This document shows, one piece after another, positions 36,287 to 44,586 of a stretch of DNA of 64,000 nt. Where the stretch lies: positions 62,001 to 126,000 of the forward strand of contig NZ_SWAR01000027.1 of the NCBI RefSeq assembly GCF_006386545.1. The letters run 5' to 3'. How positions within the stretch are numbered: the stretch's first letter is position 1; each line of letters starts with the position of its first letter. The position numbers and the translations under genes are program-made. The notes below the pieces were generated by a model. That model saw nothing but the letters and a program-made list of their open reading frames with translations. It had not been told where the DNA came from and did no database searches. This stretch comes from Methylibium rhizosphaerae (GTDB taxonomy: Bacteria > Pseudomonadota > Gammaproteobacteria > Burkholderiales > Burkholderiaceae_C).

Positions 36287-37054
36287 ATGAGCCTCAACAA
36301 CAAGACCATCGTCGTCACCGGCTGCTGCTCCGGCATCGGCGCCGACTTCGCCAAGCTCGCACGTCTGCAGGGCGCGCGCGTGATCGGCATCGACCGCAAC
36401 GACCCCACGCTGTCCGTCGATGGTTTCGTGAAGGCCGATCTCGGCGATCCGAAATCCATCGACACCGCCGTACAGCAGCTGCCGGCCAGGGTGGATGCGC
36501 TGGCCAACATCGCCGGCGTGCCCGGCACGGCGCCCGCGGACCTGGTGGGGCGGGTGAACTACCTGGGCCTGCGGCACCTCACCCATCGCGTGCTCGACCG
36601 CATGGGCGAAGGTGGTTCGGTGGTCAACATCTCGTCCATCCTGGGAGCCGAATGGCCGCTGCGGCTGGAGCTGCACCGCGAGCTGGCCGCCACGCGCAGC
36701 TTCGACGAAGGCGCGCAATGGCTGCGCGACCACCCGGTGCCGCAGGCCACCTGCTACCAGTACTTCAAGGAAGCGCTGATCGTCTGGACCCATACCCAGT
36801 CGCAGGCCGTCTTCCTGCAGCGCGGCGTGCGCATGAACTGCGTGGCCCCGGGGCCGGTGTTCACGCCCATCCTCGGCGACTTCGTGTCGATGCTGGGCGA
36901 AGAGCGGGTGCAGAAGGACGCGCACCGCATGAAGCGCCCGGCCTTCAGCGACGAAGTGGCCCCGGTGGTGGCCTTCCTGTGCGACGACGCGTCGCGTTGG
37001 GTGAGCGGCATCAACCTGCCGGTCGATGGAGGGCTGGCGTCGACCTACGTCTGA
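36287..37054 (+). CDS. calA: Coniferyl-alcohol dehydrogenase (SDR)
   Basis: The 255-residue SDR begins KTIVVTGCCSGIGADFAKLA, has Asp in VIGIDRNDPTLSVDGFVKAD, ANIAGVPGTAPADLV, VNISSILGAEWPLRLEL, the YQYFKEALIVW active-site Tyr/Lys and the ending NLPVDGGLASTYV. These blocks closely resemble CalA of Pseudomonas sp. HR199, which oxidises coniferyl alcohol to the aldehyde with NAD. Together with the aldehyde dehydrogenase it would convert coniferyl alcohol to ferulate, feeding fcs. Confidence 0.88.
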   Translation: MSLNNKTIVVTGCCSGIGADFAKLARLQGARVIGIDRNDPTLSVDGFVKADLGDPKSIDTAVQQLPARVDALANIAGVPGTAPADLVGRVNYLGLRHLTHRVLDRMGEGGSVVNISSILGAEWPLRLELHRELAATRSFDEGAQWLRDHPVPQATCYQYFKEALIVWTHTQSQAVFLQRGVRMNCVAPGPVFTPILGDFVSMLGEERVQKDAHRMKRPAFSDEVAPVVAFLCDDASRWVSGINLPVDGGLASTYV

Positions 37055-37159
37055 ACGCCCCGCCGATCCACAACACCGAACACAGTGCTGGCGCGCGGTG
37101 CTGGCCGCGGTGCCTGACCCACGCCTTCCCTTCAGTCGAGATTCGAAAGGACGTTTCCC

Positions 37160-38110
37160 GTGCTCGACCTGCAACTCGCCCGCATGGTGGCCCAGGCCCA
37201 GGCGGCCGGCCTGCCCGACCTGTGCGACCTGCCGCCTCAGGCGGCGCGCGGCCTGTACCGCGAGATCCTGGCCGCGGCCGACGTGCCGCCGGCCGACGTG
37301 CAGGTGCGCGACCTGCGCATGCCGCGCCCGGCGGCCGAGGGCGGCGGCACCATCGGCCTGCGGGTGTACCGGCCGCACGCAGCGGCCGAAACGCTGCCGC
37401 TGGTCGTGTACTACCACGGCGGCGGTTTCGTGCTCGGCGACCTCGACGGCTATGACCGGGTGTGCCGCCGCCTCTGCGAAGACGCGCAGGTGGTGGTCGC
37501 CTCGGTGGACTACCGGCTCGCCCCGGAGCACCCCTTCCCCGCGGCGGTGGACGACGCCTGGACCGCGCTGCGCTGGCTGGCCGAACACGCCGTCGAACTG
37601 GGCGCCAGCCCCGACCGCCTGGCGGTGGCCGGCGACAGCGCCGGCGGCACGCTGGCCGCGGTGGTGGCGCTGATGGCGCGCGACGCCGGCGGGCCGCGCA
37701 TCGCCTTCCAGGCGCTGGTGTACCCGGCCACCGCGGCGGGCGTGGAAGGCCCCTACCCTTCGCGCGAGCGGCATGCCCTGGGCCCCACGCTCACGCTGCG
37801 CACCATGGGGTACTTCATGGCGCACTACTTCGGCCCGGAAGGCCGCGCGCCGGATTTCCGCGGCGCCCCCGTCCTGGCCGCCGACCTGTCGCGGCTGCCG
37901 CCGGCGCTGCTGCAGGTGGCTGCGCACGACCCGCTACGCGACGAGATCCTCGACTACGCGAGCCGGCTGATGGCGGCAGGCACCGAAGCGACGGTGGTCG
38001 AGTACCACGGGCTCGCACACGGCTTCATCAGCATGGGCGGTGCGATCGGTGCGGCGCGGCTGGCGCAGCTGCAGCTGGCGGCGGCGCTGCGGGGGGCTTT
38101 GGGATCGTGA
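37160..38110 (+). CDS. Alpha/beta hydrolase, hormone-sensitive-lipase family esterase
   Basis: The 316-residue esterase has the HSL oxyanion motif YYHGGGFVLGDLDGYD, the nucleophile LAVAGDSAGGTLAAVVAL, Asp in AAHDPLRDEILDY and His in YHGLAHGFISMGG. It hydrolyses small acyl esters, perhaps of aromatic alcohols, given its place after calA. Translation starts at a GTG (37160) preceded by AAAGGAC. No signal peptide is seen, so it is cytoplasmic. Confidence 0.85.
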   Translation: MLDLQLARMVAQAQAAGLPDLCDLPPQAARGLYREILAAADVPPADVQVRDLRMPRPAAEGGGTIGLRVYRPHAAAETLPLVVYYHGGGFVLGDLDGYDRVCRRLCEDAQVVVASVDYRLAPEHPFPAAVDDAWTALRWLAEHAVELGASPDRLAVAGDSAGGTLAAVVALMARDAGGPRIAFQALVYPATAAGVEGPYPSRERHALGPTLTLRTMGYFMAHYFGPEGRAPDFRGAPVLAADLSRLPPALLQVAAHDPLRDEILDYASRLMAAGTEATVVEYHGLAHGFISMGGAIGAARLAQLQLAAALRGALGS

Positions 38111-38190
38111 GCCGTTCGCCGCGGAGGTCCGCAGAGAAGACCCCTATTCCTCCGCGAATCTCCACGCCCTCACTCGCGAGCAACGCCCCC

Positions 38191-38256
38191 CGTTCGCCCT
38201 GAGGTATCGAAGGGCCGCAGCGGTCGGTGCAGGGCTTCGATACCTCAGCCCGAACG
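38191..38256. repeat. Long inverted repeat (REP-like hairpin) between convergent genes
   Basis: Arms 38191-38212 and 38235-38256 (22 bases each, two mismatches) begin CGTTCGCCCTGAGG and end CAGCCCGAACG. They are separated by 22 bases, in the gap between the convergent esterase and dioxygenase genes. This class of CGTTCGGGCTGAG hairpin is widespread between genes in Burkholderiales and Xanthomonadales and could act as a bidirectional terminator. Confidence 0.85.
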
Positions 38257-38328
38257 GAGGTTGGCTGTGTGCCATCACTTGAACCCCCATCGAAGGGCCG
38301 GAACCCATCCGCGCTGCCTGCCGGTTGC

Positions 38329-39222
38329 TCAGGCCGCCAGCTCCAACGCCTGCGCCTCCACCGACGTGGTCACCTCCTCGGTGGTGGCACGCCGCAGCTC
38401 GCGGCGTTGGGCGAAGTCGTAGTGGCGGCCGCGGTGCAGCGTGGCGGTGTTGTCCCACATCACCAGGTCGCCCACCTGCCAGCGGTGGCGGTACACGAAC
38501 TCGCGCTGGGTGGCATGTTCCAGCAGGTCCATCAGCAGCATGCGGCCCTCGGGCACCGTCATGCCCAGCACCTCGCAGGCATGGGCGCCCACGAACAGGA
38601 TCCTGCGGCCCGAGCGCGGATCGGTCTGCACCAGCGGCCAGTGCGCCGGCTCGATGGCGCGGCGCTGGGCTTCGGTGTATTCGGTGTCGCCCAGCAGGAA
38701 GCGCGAATGCAGCGCGTAGTGCACTGCCACCCGTTGTTCGAGCTGCTGGCGGCGCCACGCCGGCAGCGCGTCGTACGCCATGCGCAGGTCGGCATATTCG
38801 GTGTCGCCGCCTTCAGCCGGCACCACCACCGCCGACAGCATGGAGTACTTCGCACGCGGGCGCTGGAACGAGCTGTCGCTGTGCCACAGCTGGTTGGCGA
38901 GGTTGCTCACGATCTTGGCGTGGGCGCGGTCGGCCAGTTCGCCGTCGACCTTGACGTTCGAGATGTCGGCCAGCTCCGCATGCCTGAAGCGGCGCGGCCC
39001 GGTCTTCACCTTGTGCAGGCCCATGTCGAGCGGGCCGAAGTTCCTGGCAAACGCGATCTGCTGGTCTTCGGTGAGCGGCTGGCCGCGGAACACCAGCACG
39101 GCATGCCGGTCCATCGCGGCTTCGACCTCGCGCACCTGCGCGGGCGAAAGAGGCTGCGACAGATCGATGCCGCTGGCTTCGGCGGCAAACGGATGCAATG
39201 GCTCGAGTTGCAGCGTCGTCAT
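38329..39222 (-). CDS. TauD/TfdA-family 2-oxoglutarate-dependent dioxygenase
   Basis: The 297-residue protein has the Fe(II)-binding HxD in NQLWHSDSSFQRPRAKYS, the distal His in NTATLHRGRHYDF and the 2-oxoglutarate Arg a little later (ELRRAT). VLVFRGQPLTEDQQIAFARNFG is the typical N-terminal block. It hydroxylates an unknown substrate, using oxygen and 2-oxoglutarate. TfdA relatives open aryl-ether herbicides; TauD relatives release sulfite. A Bug receptor gene starts just upstream on the same strand, suggesting uptake and oxidation of one compound. Confidence 0.87.
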   Translation of the reverse strand: MTTLQLEPLHPFAAEASGIDLSQPLSPAQVREVEAAMDRHAVLVFRGQPLTEDQQIAFARNFGPLDMGLHKVKTGPRRFRHAELADISNVKVDGELADRAHAKIVSNLANQLWHSDSSFQRPRAKYSMLSAVVVPAEGGDTEYADLRMAYDALPAWRRQQLEQRVAVHYALHSRFLLGDTEYTEAQRRAIEPAHWPLVQTDPRSGRRILFVGAHACEVLGMTVPEGRMLLMDLLEHATQREFVYRHRWQVGDLVMWDNTATLHRGRHYDFAQRRELRRATTEEVTTSVEAQALELAA

Positions 39223-39236
39223 GTGCGGAGCTCCGT

Positions 39237-40217
39237 TCAGTCAGCCGTGGCGCCGGAAGCCTTCACCACCTTGGCCCATTTGTCGATCTCGGTGCGGATG
39301 AACGCATCGAACTCCTCCGGTGAATTGCCCACCGGCGTGAGGCCGATGTCGGACATGCGGGCCTTCACCTCGGGCGACTGCAGCGCCTTCGCCATGTCGG
39401 CGCTGATCTTCTTCACCACCTCGCGCGGCGTGCCGCTGGGCACCACCGCGCCGAACATGCTCTGCACGCTGAAGCCGGGCAGCGTCTCGGCCACCGTGGG
39501 CACGTCCGGCGCGATGGGCGAGCGCTGCGGACTCATGATGGCGATCGGCTTCATCTTGCCGGCCTTGATGTGCGGCAGCGACGAGAACAGCGGGTCGATG
39601 AGCAGGTCCACCCGGCCGGCGAACACGTCGGGGTAGGCCCCGCCGCTGCCCTTGTAGGGCGCATGCAGCATGTCGATGCCGGCCATCGTCTTGAGCAGCT
39701 CGCCGCCCAGGTGCATGGAGCTGCCGCTGCCGGGCGATGCGTAGGTGAGCTTGCCCGGCTCCTTTTTCGCCAGCGCGATCAGCTCCTTCACGTTGCCGGC
39801 CGAGAGGTTCGGCGAGGCCGAGATCAGCACCGGCGAGGTGGCCAGCATGGTGACGCCGGACAGGTCCTTCAGCGTGTCGAACGGCAGGTTCTTGCGCAGG
39901 CTCGGGTTGATGACGTGCGAGGTGACCACCAGGCAGATGGTGTGGCCGTCGGGCGCGGACTTGGCCACGAAGTCGGTGCCGATCACCGTGCCGGCGCCGG
40001 CCTTGTAGGTCACCAGCACCGGCTGCTTCCAGATCTCGCCGAGGTTCTTTTCGAGCAGGCGGGCCAGGATGTCCACCGCACCGCCCGGCGCATTGGGCAC
40101 CACGATGGTCACCGGCTTGGCGGGGAAGCCGGCGCCTTGCGCGACGGACGGCACAGGGGCGGCGGCCAAGGCGGCAGCCAGGGCGGAGGAAGCGAGCAGG
40201 AAGGTACGGCGGATCAT
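39237..40217 (-). CDS. Bug-family solute receptor
   Basis: The 326-residue periplasmic receptor has a leader MIRRTFLLASSALAAALAAA and the Bug motifs VVPNAPGGAVDILARLLEKN, GAGTVIGTDFVAKSAPDGHT and APDVPTVAETLPGF. The ATG at 40217 gives a normal signal peptide. It lies 14 bp upstream of the TauD gene and is divergent from the FAD oxidoreductase. Ligand unknown; probably an organic acid handled by the neighbouring enzymes. Confidence 0.88.
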   Translation of the reverse strand: MIRRTFLLASSALAAALAAAPVPSVAQGAGFPAKPVTIVVPNAPGGAVDILARLLEKNLGEIWKQPVLVTYKAGAGTVIGTDFVAKSAPDGHTICLVVTSHVINPSLRKNLPFDTLKDLSGVTMLATSPVLISASPNLSAGNVKELIALAKKEPGKLTYASPGSGSSMHLGGELLKTMAGIDMLHAPYKGSGGAYPDVFAGRVDLLIDPLFSSLPHIKAGKMKPIAIMSPQRSPIAPDVPTVAETLPGFSVQSMFGAVVPSGTPREVVKKISADMAKALQSPEVKARMSDIGLTPVGNSPEEFDAFIRTEIDKWAKVVKASGATAD

Positions 40218-40238
40218 GCAGGTCTCCAGAGAAGTGAT

Positions 40239-40332
40239 CGCAATAATGATCTTTGCGACCATAAATATCAATCATTGCGGGGATGCTTTGCTGGAAAACC
40301 CTAGACAACAGCCGCAATACTGGTCGTTGCGT
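40239..40332. promoter_or_regulatory. CGCAAT/ATTGCG half-sites in the divergent promoter gap
   Basis: CGCAAT occurs at 40239-40244 and 40313-40318, and its complement ATTGCG at 40274-40279, with GTTGCG at 40326-40331, all in the AT-richer gap between the Bug and FAD-oxidoreductase genes. Repeated half-sites here could be bound by the nearby IclR regulator. Confidence 0.35.
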
Positions 40333-40412
40333 CCAAAATACTCTTGAACAATTCGAGCGCAGCGTCCAGAATCCACTCATCGACACCAGCCGACCGACCG
40401 GAGACGAAGCCG

Positions 40413-41846
40413 ATGAAGACCGTTGAGCGCACCGATGAACGCATCCTGTCGTCGGACATCTTCGAGCGCGAACGCGGCTCTTCGAGGCCCGACCTGGGCC
40501 GCTGGTTCGAGCCCGGGCGCGACATCCCGGTCTATCACCGCTGCGACGTGCTGGTGGTGGGGGGCGGACCCTCGGGCACTGCAGCCGCTGCCGCCGCCGC
40601 GAAACAAGGCGCCGACGTGGCCCTGCTCGAGCGCTACAACCACCTGGGCGGGCTTTCCACCGGCGGCCTCGTGATCTGGATCGACCGCATGACCGACTGG
40701 TCGGGCGAACTGGTGATCCGCGGCTTTGCCGAGGAGCTGTTCGACCGCCTGCCCGCCGACGCGGTGGCTGGCCCCTCGCGTGCCGAATGGGGTTCGCGCG
40801 ACGCGGCCCGCGCCGGCTACTGGAGCCACCGCACCGCCGCCTATCACGGCGTGGTGACCTGGTCGCCCACCATCGACCCCGAGCGCCTGAAGCTGCTGAG
40901 CCAGGACATCGTGCTCGAGCGCAAGGTCAAGCTCATCTACCACTCGTGGGGTTCGTGGCCCATCGTCGAGAACGGCCAGGTCAGAGGCGTGGTGTTCGAA
41001 AGCAAGGAAGGCCGCATGGCCGTGATGGCCCGGGTGGTGGTCGATGCGACCGGCGACGGCGACATGTTCGCCCGCGCCGGCGCCGCCTACGACAACGACA
41101 TCGAGGAAGCCGACGTGCACCACTGCATGAACACCTCGTGGCTCTTCGGCGGCGTGGACATGAAGCGCTGGATCGACTTCAAGACCGGCGAGCCCGAGAA
41201 GCATGCGGCCTTCATGCAGGGCGGGCGCGAGCAGCTCGGGCTCTTCGAGCGGCCCTTCGTGAGCTGGCGCAACGACGTCGCGCTGTTCATGGGGCCGCGC
41301 CAGTCGGGTTATTCGGCGCTGAACGTCGACGACCTCACCGAGGTGGAGGTGAAGTCGCACCGGGCGATGGCGGCCCACCTCGAATACTTCCGCCGGCATG
41401 CGCCCGGCTTCGAGAACGCCTACATGATGCTAAGCGCCCCGCAGATCGGCGTGCGCCATGCGCGGCGGCTCAGGGGCGTGGGCGCGGTGCTGCGCACCCA
41501 GTGGCCCGACGGCATTGCGCTGCCCGACGAGGTGGGCGTGAGCCCGGCGGTCTCGCCCAAGTTCCCGAACATCTCCATCCCCTACGGCGCGCTGGTGCCC
41601 GAGCGGCTGGACGGCCTGCTGGCCTGCGGGCGCCACATCTCGTGCGACAAGAACTCGCACGGCTTCATGCGCGAGATCCCGCAGTGCTGGATCACCGGCC
41701 AGGCCGCCGGCGCCGCCGCTGCGCTGGCGGTGGCGCGCAACGTTGAGCCGCGCGCGGTGGACGTGCGCGAGCTGCAGGCCGCCCTGCTGGCGCAGGGTGT
41801 TTTCCTGCGACCCAGCGAAGAAGCCGTGCAGGCGCGGGCCGCCTGA
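40413..41846 (+). CDS. FAD-dependent oxidoreductase (FAD_oxidored family)
   Basis: The 477-residue flavoprotein has an N-terminal dinucleotide fold (DVLVVGGGPSGTAAAAAAAKQ, ALLERYNHLGGLSTGGLV), a mid-protein VVVDATGDGDMFARAGA and a C-terminal FAD block LLACGRHISCDKNSHGFM. This family acts on hydroxy acids or amines, with electrons passed to quinone or oxygen; the substrate is not known. The ATG at 40413 was chosen ahead of the conserved fold. It begins the IclR/AcnX/IlvD cluster. Confidence 0.82.
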   Translation: MKTVERTDERILSSDIFERERGSSRPDLGRWFEPGRDIPVYHRCDVLVVGGGPSGTAAAAAAAKQGADVALLERYNHLGGLSTGGLVIWIDRMTDWSGELVIRGFAEELFDRLPADAVAGPSRAEWGSRDAARAGYWSHRTAAYHGVVTWSPTIDPERLKLLSQDIVLERKVKLIYHSWGSWPIVENGQVRGVVFESKEGRMAVMARVVVDATGDGDMFARAGAAYDNDIEEADVHHCMNTSWLFGGVDMKRWIDFKTGEPEKHAAFMQGGREQLGLFERPFVSWRNDVALFMGPRQSGYSALNVDDLTEVEVKSHRAMAAHLEYFRRHAPGFENAYMMLSAPQIGVRHARRLRGVGAVLRTQWPDGIALPDEVGVSPAVSPKFPNISIPYGALVPERLDGLLACGRHISCDKNSHGFMREIPQCWITGQAAGAAAALAVARNVEPRAVDVRELQAALLAQGVFLRPSEEAVQARAA

Positions 41847-41916
41847 GTCCCCCATGCAAGGCGCCACTACAGTCCCACCCACGGCCGCGCAGGAGCGGCT
41901 GCCGAGGACTGCCGAC

Positions 41917-42723
41917 ATGGCCGACAACAGCAACACCAACACCAACGAATCCCGTCCCGACACCGTGAGCGCGCTCGAGCGCGGCATCGCGGTGCTGCGC
42001 TGCTTCGACGAAGACCGGCGCGTGCTGTCGCCCACCGAGCTGGCGCGGCTCACCGGCATTCCGCGCCCCACCGTCACCCGGCTGGCCACCACGCTGGTGA
42101 CCCTGGGGCTCATGAAGCAGGAGCACGGCAGCGAGCGGTTCATGCTCGGCCCCGGCGTGGTGTCGCTGGCGCGGGTGTTCCTCGCCGGGCTCGACGTCCG
42201 CGCGGTGGCCCGGCCGCACATGCAGCAGCTGGCCGAGACCATGGGCGGCTCGGTGTACCTGGCCGTGCGCGACGGGCTGGAGATGGTGCTGATCGAGGCC
42301 TGCCGGCCGCGGTCTTCGATGCTGGCCGCGCGGCTGGACGTGGGTTCGCGTGCGCCCATGGCCAACTCGGCCCTCGGCCGCGCCTATCTCGCGGCCCTGC
42401 CCCCCAACGAGCGCGATGCGCTCGTCGAGACCCTGCGGCTGGCGCGCGGCAGCGACTGGTCGGCCCAGAGCGGCGGCCTGCAGCGGGCGCTCGACGATGC
42501 GCACCGGTTCGGCTACTGCATCTCGGCCGGCGAGTTCCACCGCGAGATCAACTCGGTGTCGGTACCCATCGTGGGCCCCACCGGCGAGGTGATGGCGCTC
42601 AACTGCGGCAGCGCCGCCTTCGTGTTCACCGAAGACAAGCTGCGCGCCGAGATCGCACCGGCGCTGATCGAGATGGCCAAGACCCTGGCTCGGGAGATCG
42701 GCGGCCACGTGCCGCACGTCTGA
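41917..42723 (+). CDS. IclR-family transcriptional regulator
   Basis: The 268-residue protein has a winged helix (ALERGIAVLRCFDEDRRVLS, ELARLTGIPRPTVTRLATTL) and an IclR effector domain (MGGSVYLAVRDGLEMVLIEA, GYCISAGEFHREINSVSVPI). IclR members sense the pathway substrate or intermediate and control the adjacent catabolic genes. The ATG at 41917 follows GAGGA; an upstream ATG at 41854 has no ribosome-binding site. Its position between the oxidoreductase and aconitase-X genes suggests it governs this cluster. Confidence 0.88.
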   Translation: MADNSNTNTNESRPDTVSALERGIAVLRCFDEDRRVLSPTELARLTGIPRPTVTRLATTLVTLGLMKQEHGSERFMLGPGVVSLARVFLAGLDVRAVARPHMQQLAETMGGSVYLAVRDGLEMVLIEACRPRSSMLAARLDVGSRAPMANSALGRAYLAALPPNERDALVETLRLARGSDWSAQSGGLQRALDDAHRFGYCISAGEFHREINSVSVPIVGPTGEVMALNCGSAAFVFTEDKLRAEIAPALIEMAKTLAREIGGHVPHV

Positions 42724-42748
42724 GCCTGCCTGAGGAAGAAGCACCGCG

Positions 42749-44044
42749 ATGCGCCTGAACGACGACGAACAAGCCATGCTCGACGGACGCGACGGCCCGG
42801 CGGTGCGGCGCGCGATGGACTTGCTCGTGCGCTACGGCGAGGCGCTGGGCGCCGAGCGGCTGGTGGACACGAACAACGTGACCGGCACCTTTGCCGCCAC
42901 CAGCCCGCTGATGGTGGCCTTTGCCGAAAAGCACGGCGGCATGGACGCGGTGTTCTCCGAATTCAACCTCGACAGCCCCGAGATCGTGCAGGTGCCGCCG
43001 GCCCGGGTGTTCACCTCGCACCTGCAGCTCACGCTCGACCCGCAGCATGCCGAGCGCATGCACGTGCCGCAGGACGTGGTGCGCTTCTATCCGAAGAGCG
43101 AGGCCTACACCGCCGGCCGCGGCATCCAGCTCACCCACACCTGCACGCCCTACCAGGTGGGCAACGTGCCCACCCGCGGCGAGCACTGCGCCTGGATGGA
43201 GTCGTCGGCCGTCATCTACTGCAACTCGGTGCTGGGCGCGCGCACCAATGCCGAGGGCCGGGAAAGCGCGGGCGCTGCCATGCTCACCGGCAAGATCCCC
43301 TACTGGGGCTACCACCTCGACGAGAACCGCCTGGGCACCCACCTCGTGCAGCTCGACATCGAGGTCGAGACCACCTCCGACTGGGGCCTGCTCGGCTACT
43401 TCATCGGCGACTGGGTGCAGGAGCGCGTGCCGGTCGTGCGTGCCCGCAACGGCAGGTTCGCCAGCGTGCCCAACCTGGCGCGGCTCAAGCACTTCGGCGC
43501 GGCGGCGGCCTCTTCGGGCGGCGTGGAGATGTACCACCTGGTGGGCGTGACGCCCGAGGCGCTGACGCTCGAGCAGGCCTTCGGCCGCAACACGCCGGTG
43601 GACACGGTGCACTACGGCCAGGCCGAGCGCCGCAGGACCTGGGAGCAGCTCAACGCGACCGCCGGCGATTCGAAGGTCGACTACGTGATGCTCGGCTGCC
43701 CGCACTACACGCTCGAGCAGATCTGGGAAGCCTGCCAGCTGCTCGAAGGCCGCAAGGTGCATGCCCACTGCGAACTGTGGATCTTCACGCCGCGCGCCAT
43801 CAAGGCACTGGCCGACCAGAACGGCTACACGAAGATCATCGAAGACGCGGGCGGCCGTCTCATGAGCGACAGCTGCTCGGCCATGAGCCGCGGCGTGCCC
43901 ACCGGCACCCGGGTGGTGGCGCTGGACTCGGCCAAGCATGCGCACTACCTGCCGGCCATTGCCGGCGTGCAGGCCTGGTACGGCAGCACGGCCGACTGCA
44001 TCAATGCGGCCTGCACCGGGCGATGGGAAGGGAGGTTCGCATGA
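42749..44044 (+). CDS. Aconitase X large (catalytic) subunit
   Basis: The 431-residue protein matches the AcnX large subunit (DUF521): MRLNDDEQAMLDGRDGPAV, FSEFNLDSPEIVQVP, HTCTPYQVGNVPTRGEHCAW, VMLGCPHYTLEQIWEA and LMSDSCSAMSRGVPTGTRV. The conserved cysteines hold an iron-sulfur cluster. Characterised AcnX enzymes dehydrate cis-3-hydroxy-L-proline or, in archaea, phosphomevalonate; many bacterial ones are unassigned. The substrate here is open. Confidence 0.87.
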   Translation: MRLNDDEQAMLDGRDGPAVRRAMDLLVRYGEALGAERLVDTNNVTGTFAATSPLMVAFAEKHGGMDAVFSEFNLDSPEIVQVPPARVFTSHLQLTLDPQHAERMHVPQDVVRFYPKSEAYTAGRGIQLTHTCTPYQVGNVPTRGEHCAWMESSAVIYCNSVLGARTNAEGRESAGAAMLTGKIPYWGYHLDENRLGTHLVQLDIEVETTSDWGLLGYFIGDWVQERVPVVRARNGRFASVPNLARLKHFGAAAASSGGVEMYHLVGVTPEALTLEQAFGRNTPVDTVHYGQAERRRTWEQLNATAGDSKVDYVMLGCPHYTLEQIWEACQLLEGRKVHAHCELWIFTPRAIKALADQNGYTKIIEDAGGRLMSDSCSAMSRGVPTGTRVVALDSAKHAHYLPAIAGVQAWYGSTADCINAACTGRWEGRFA

Positions 44045-44526
44045 GCCGGGCAGGACCCTCACCCCACCCCTCTCCCGCAAGCGGGAGAGGGAGTGCGACC
44101 CGTGGCGAGGGGGCCATCGTGCTGCACGGCCGCAAGGTGGTGGGCGGCGTGGTCGAGGGCGAGGCCCTGGTCACACGCGACCACATCTCCGGCTGGGGCG
44201 GCATCGACCCGCGCACCGGCAGCGTGATCGAAGTGCGCCACGAGCTGCGCGGCCAGAGCTTCGCCGGCAAGGTGCTGGTGTTCCCGGGGGCCAAGGGCTC
44301 GTCGGGCTGGTCGGCGATGTTCCATTCCACCCGGCTGCATGGCAAGGCGCCGGCGGCCATGCTGTTCAACGAGATGACCACCAAGGTCGCGCTCGGTGCG
44401 GTGGTCACCCATGCGCCGGCGATGACCGATTTCGACAGCGACCCGCTCGAATGCATCGAGACGGGCGACTGGGTCAGGGTCGATGCCGACGCCGGCATCG
44501 TCGAAGTGACGAAGAAGGGCCGCTGA
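44041..44526 (+). CDS. Aconitase X small subunit (DUF126) with a repeat-derived N-terminus
   Basis: The 161-residue product contains the swivelling domain VLHGRKVVGGVVEGEALVTR, GWGGIDPRTGSVIEV and KVLVFPGAKGSSGWSAMF. The start at 44041 overlaps the large-subunit stop by four bases, so expression is coupled. The first ~25 residues (SPHPSPASGRGSATRGEG) are not part of the family; they are encoded by a palindromic intergenic repeat that has entered the reading frame. The two subunits together form the AcnX dehydratase. Confidence 0.85.
   Translation: MSRAGPSPHPSPASGRGSATRGEGAIVLHGRKVVGGVVEGEALVTRDHISGWGGIDPRTGSVIEVRHELRGQSFAGKVLVFPGAKGSSGWSAMFHSTRLHGKAPAAMLFNEMTTKVALGAVVTHAPAMTDFDSDPLECIETGDWVRVDADAGIVEVTKKGR
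44055..44110 (+). repeat. REP-type hairpin inserted at the 5' end of the AcnX small-subunit gene
   Basis: CCCTCTCCCGC (44068-44078) and GCGGGAGAGGG (44081-44091) are perfect 11-bp arms around AA, preceded by ACCCTCACCCCA and followed by GTGGCGAGGG. This is the widespread CCCTCACCCC...CTCTCCCGC hairpin repeat of Proteobacteria, read here in frame without a stop. Confidence 0.85.
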
Positions 44527-44586
44527 TCACAGCCAAGGCCCCGCGTTGCCTTTCCACGTTTCAACGGTTCACAGGAGACAAGACCG

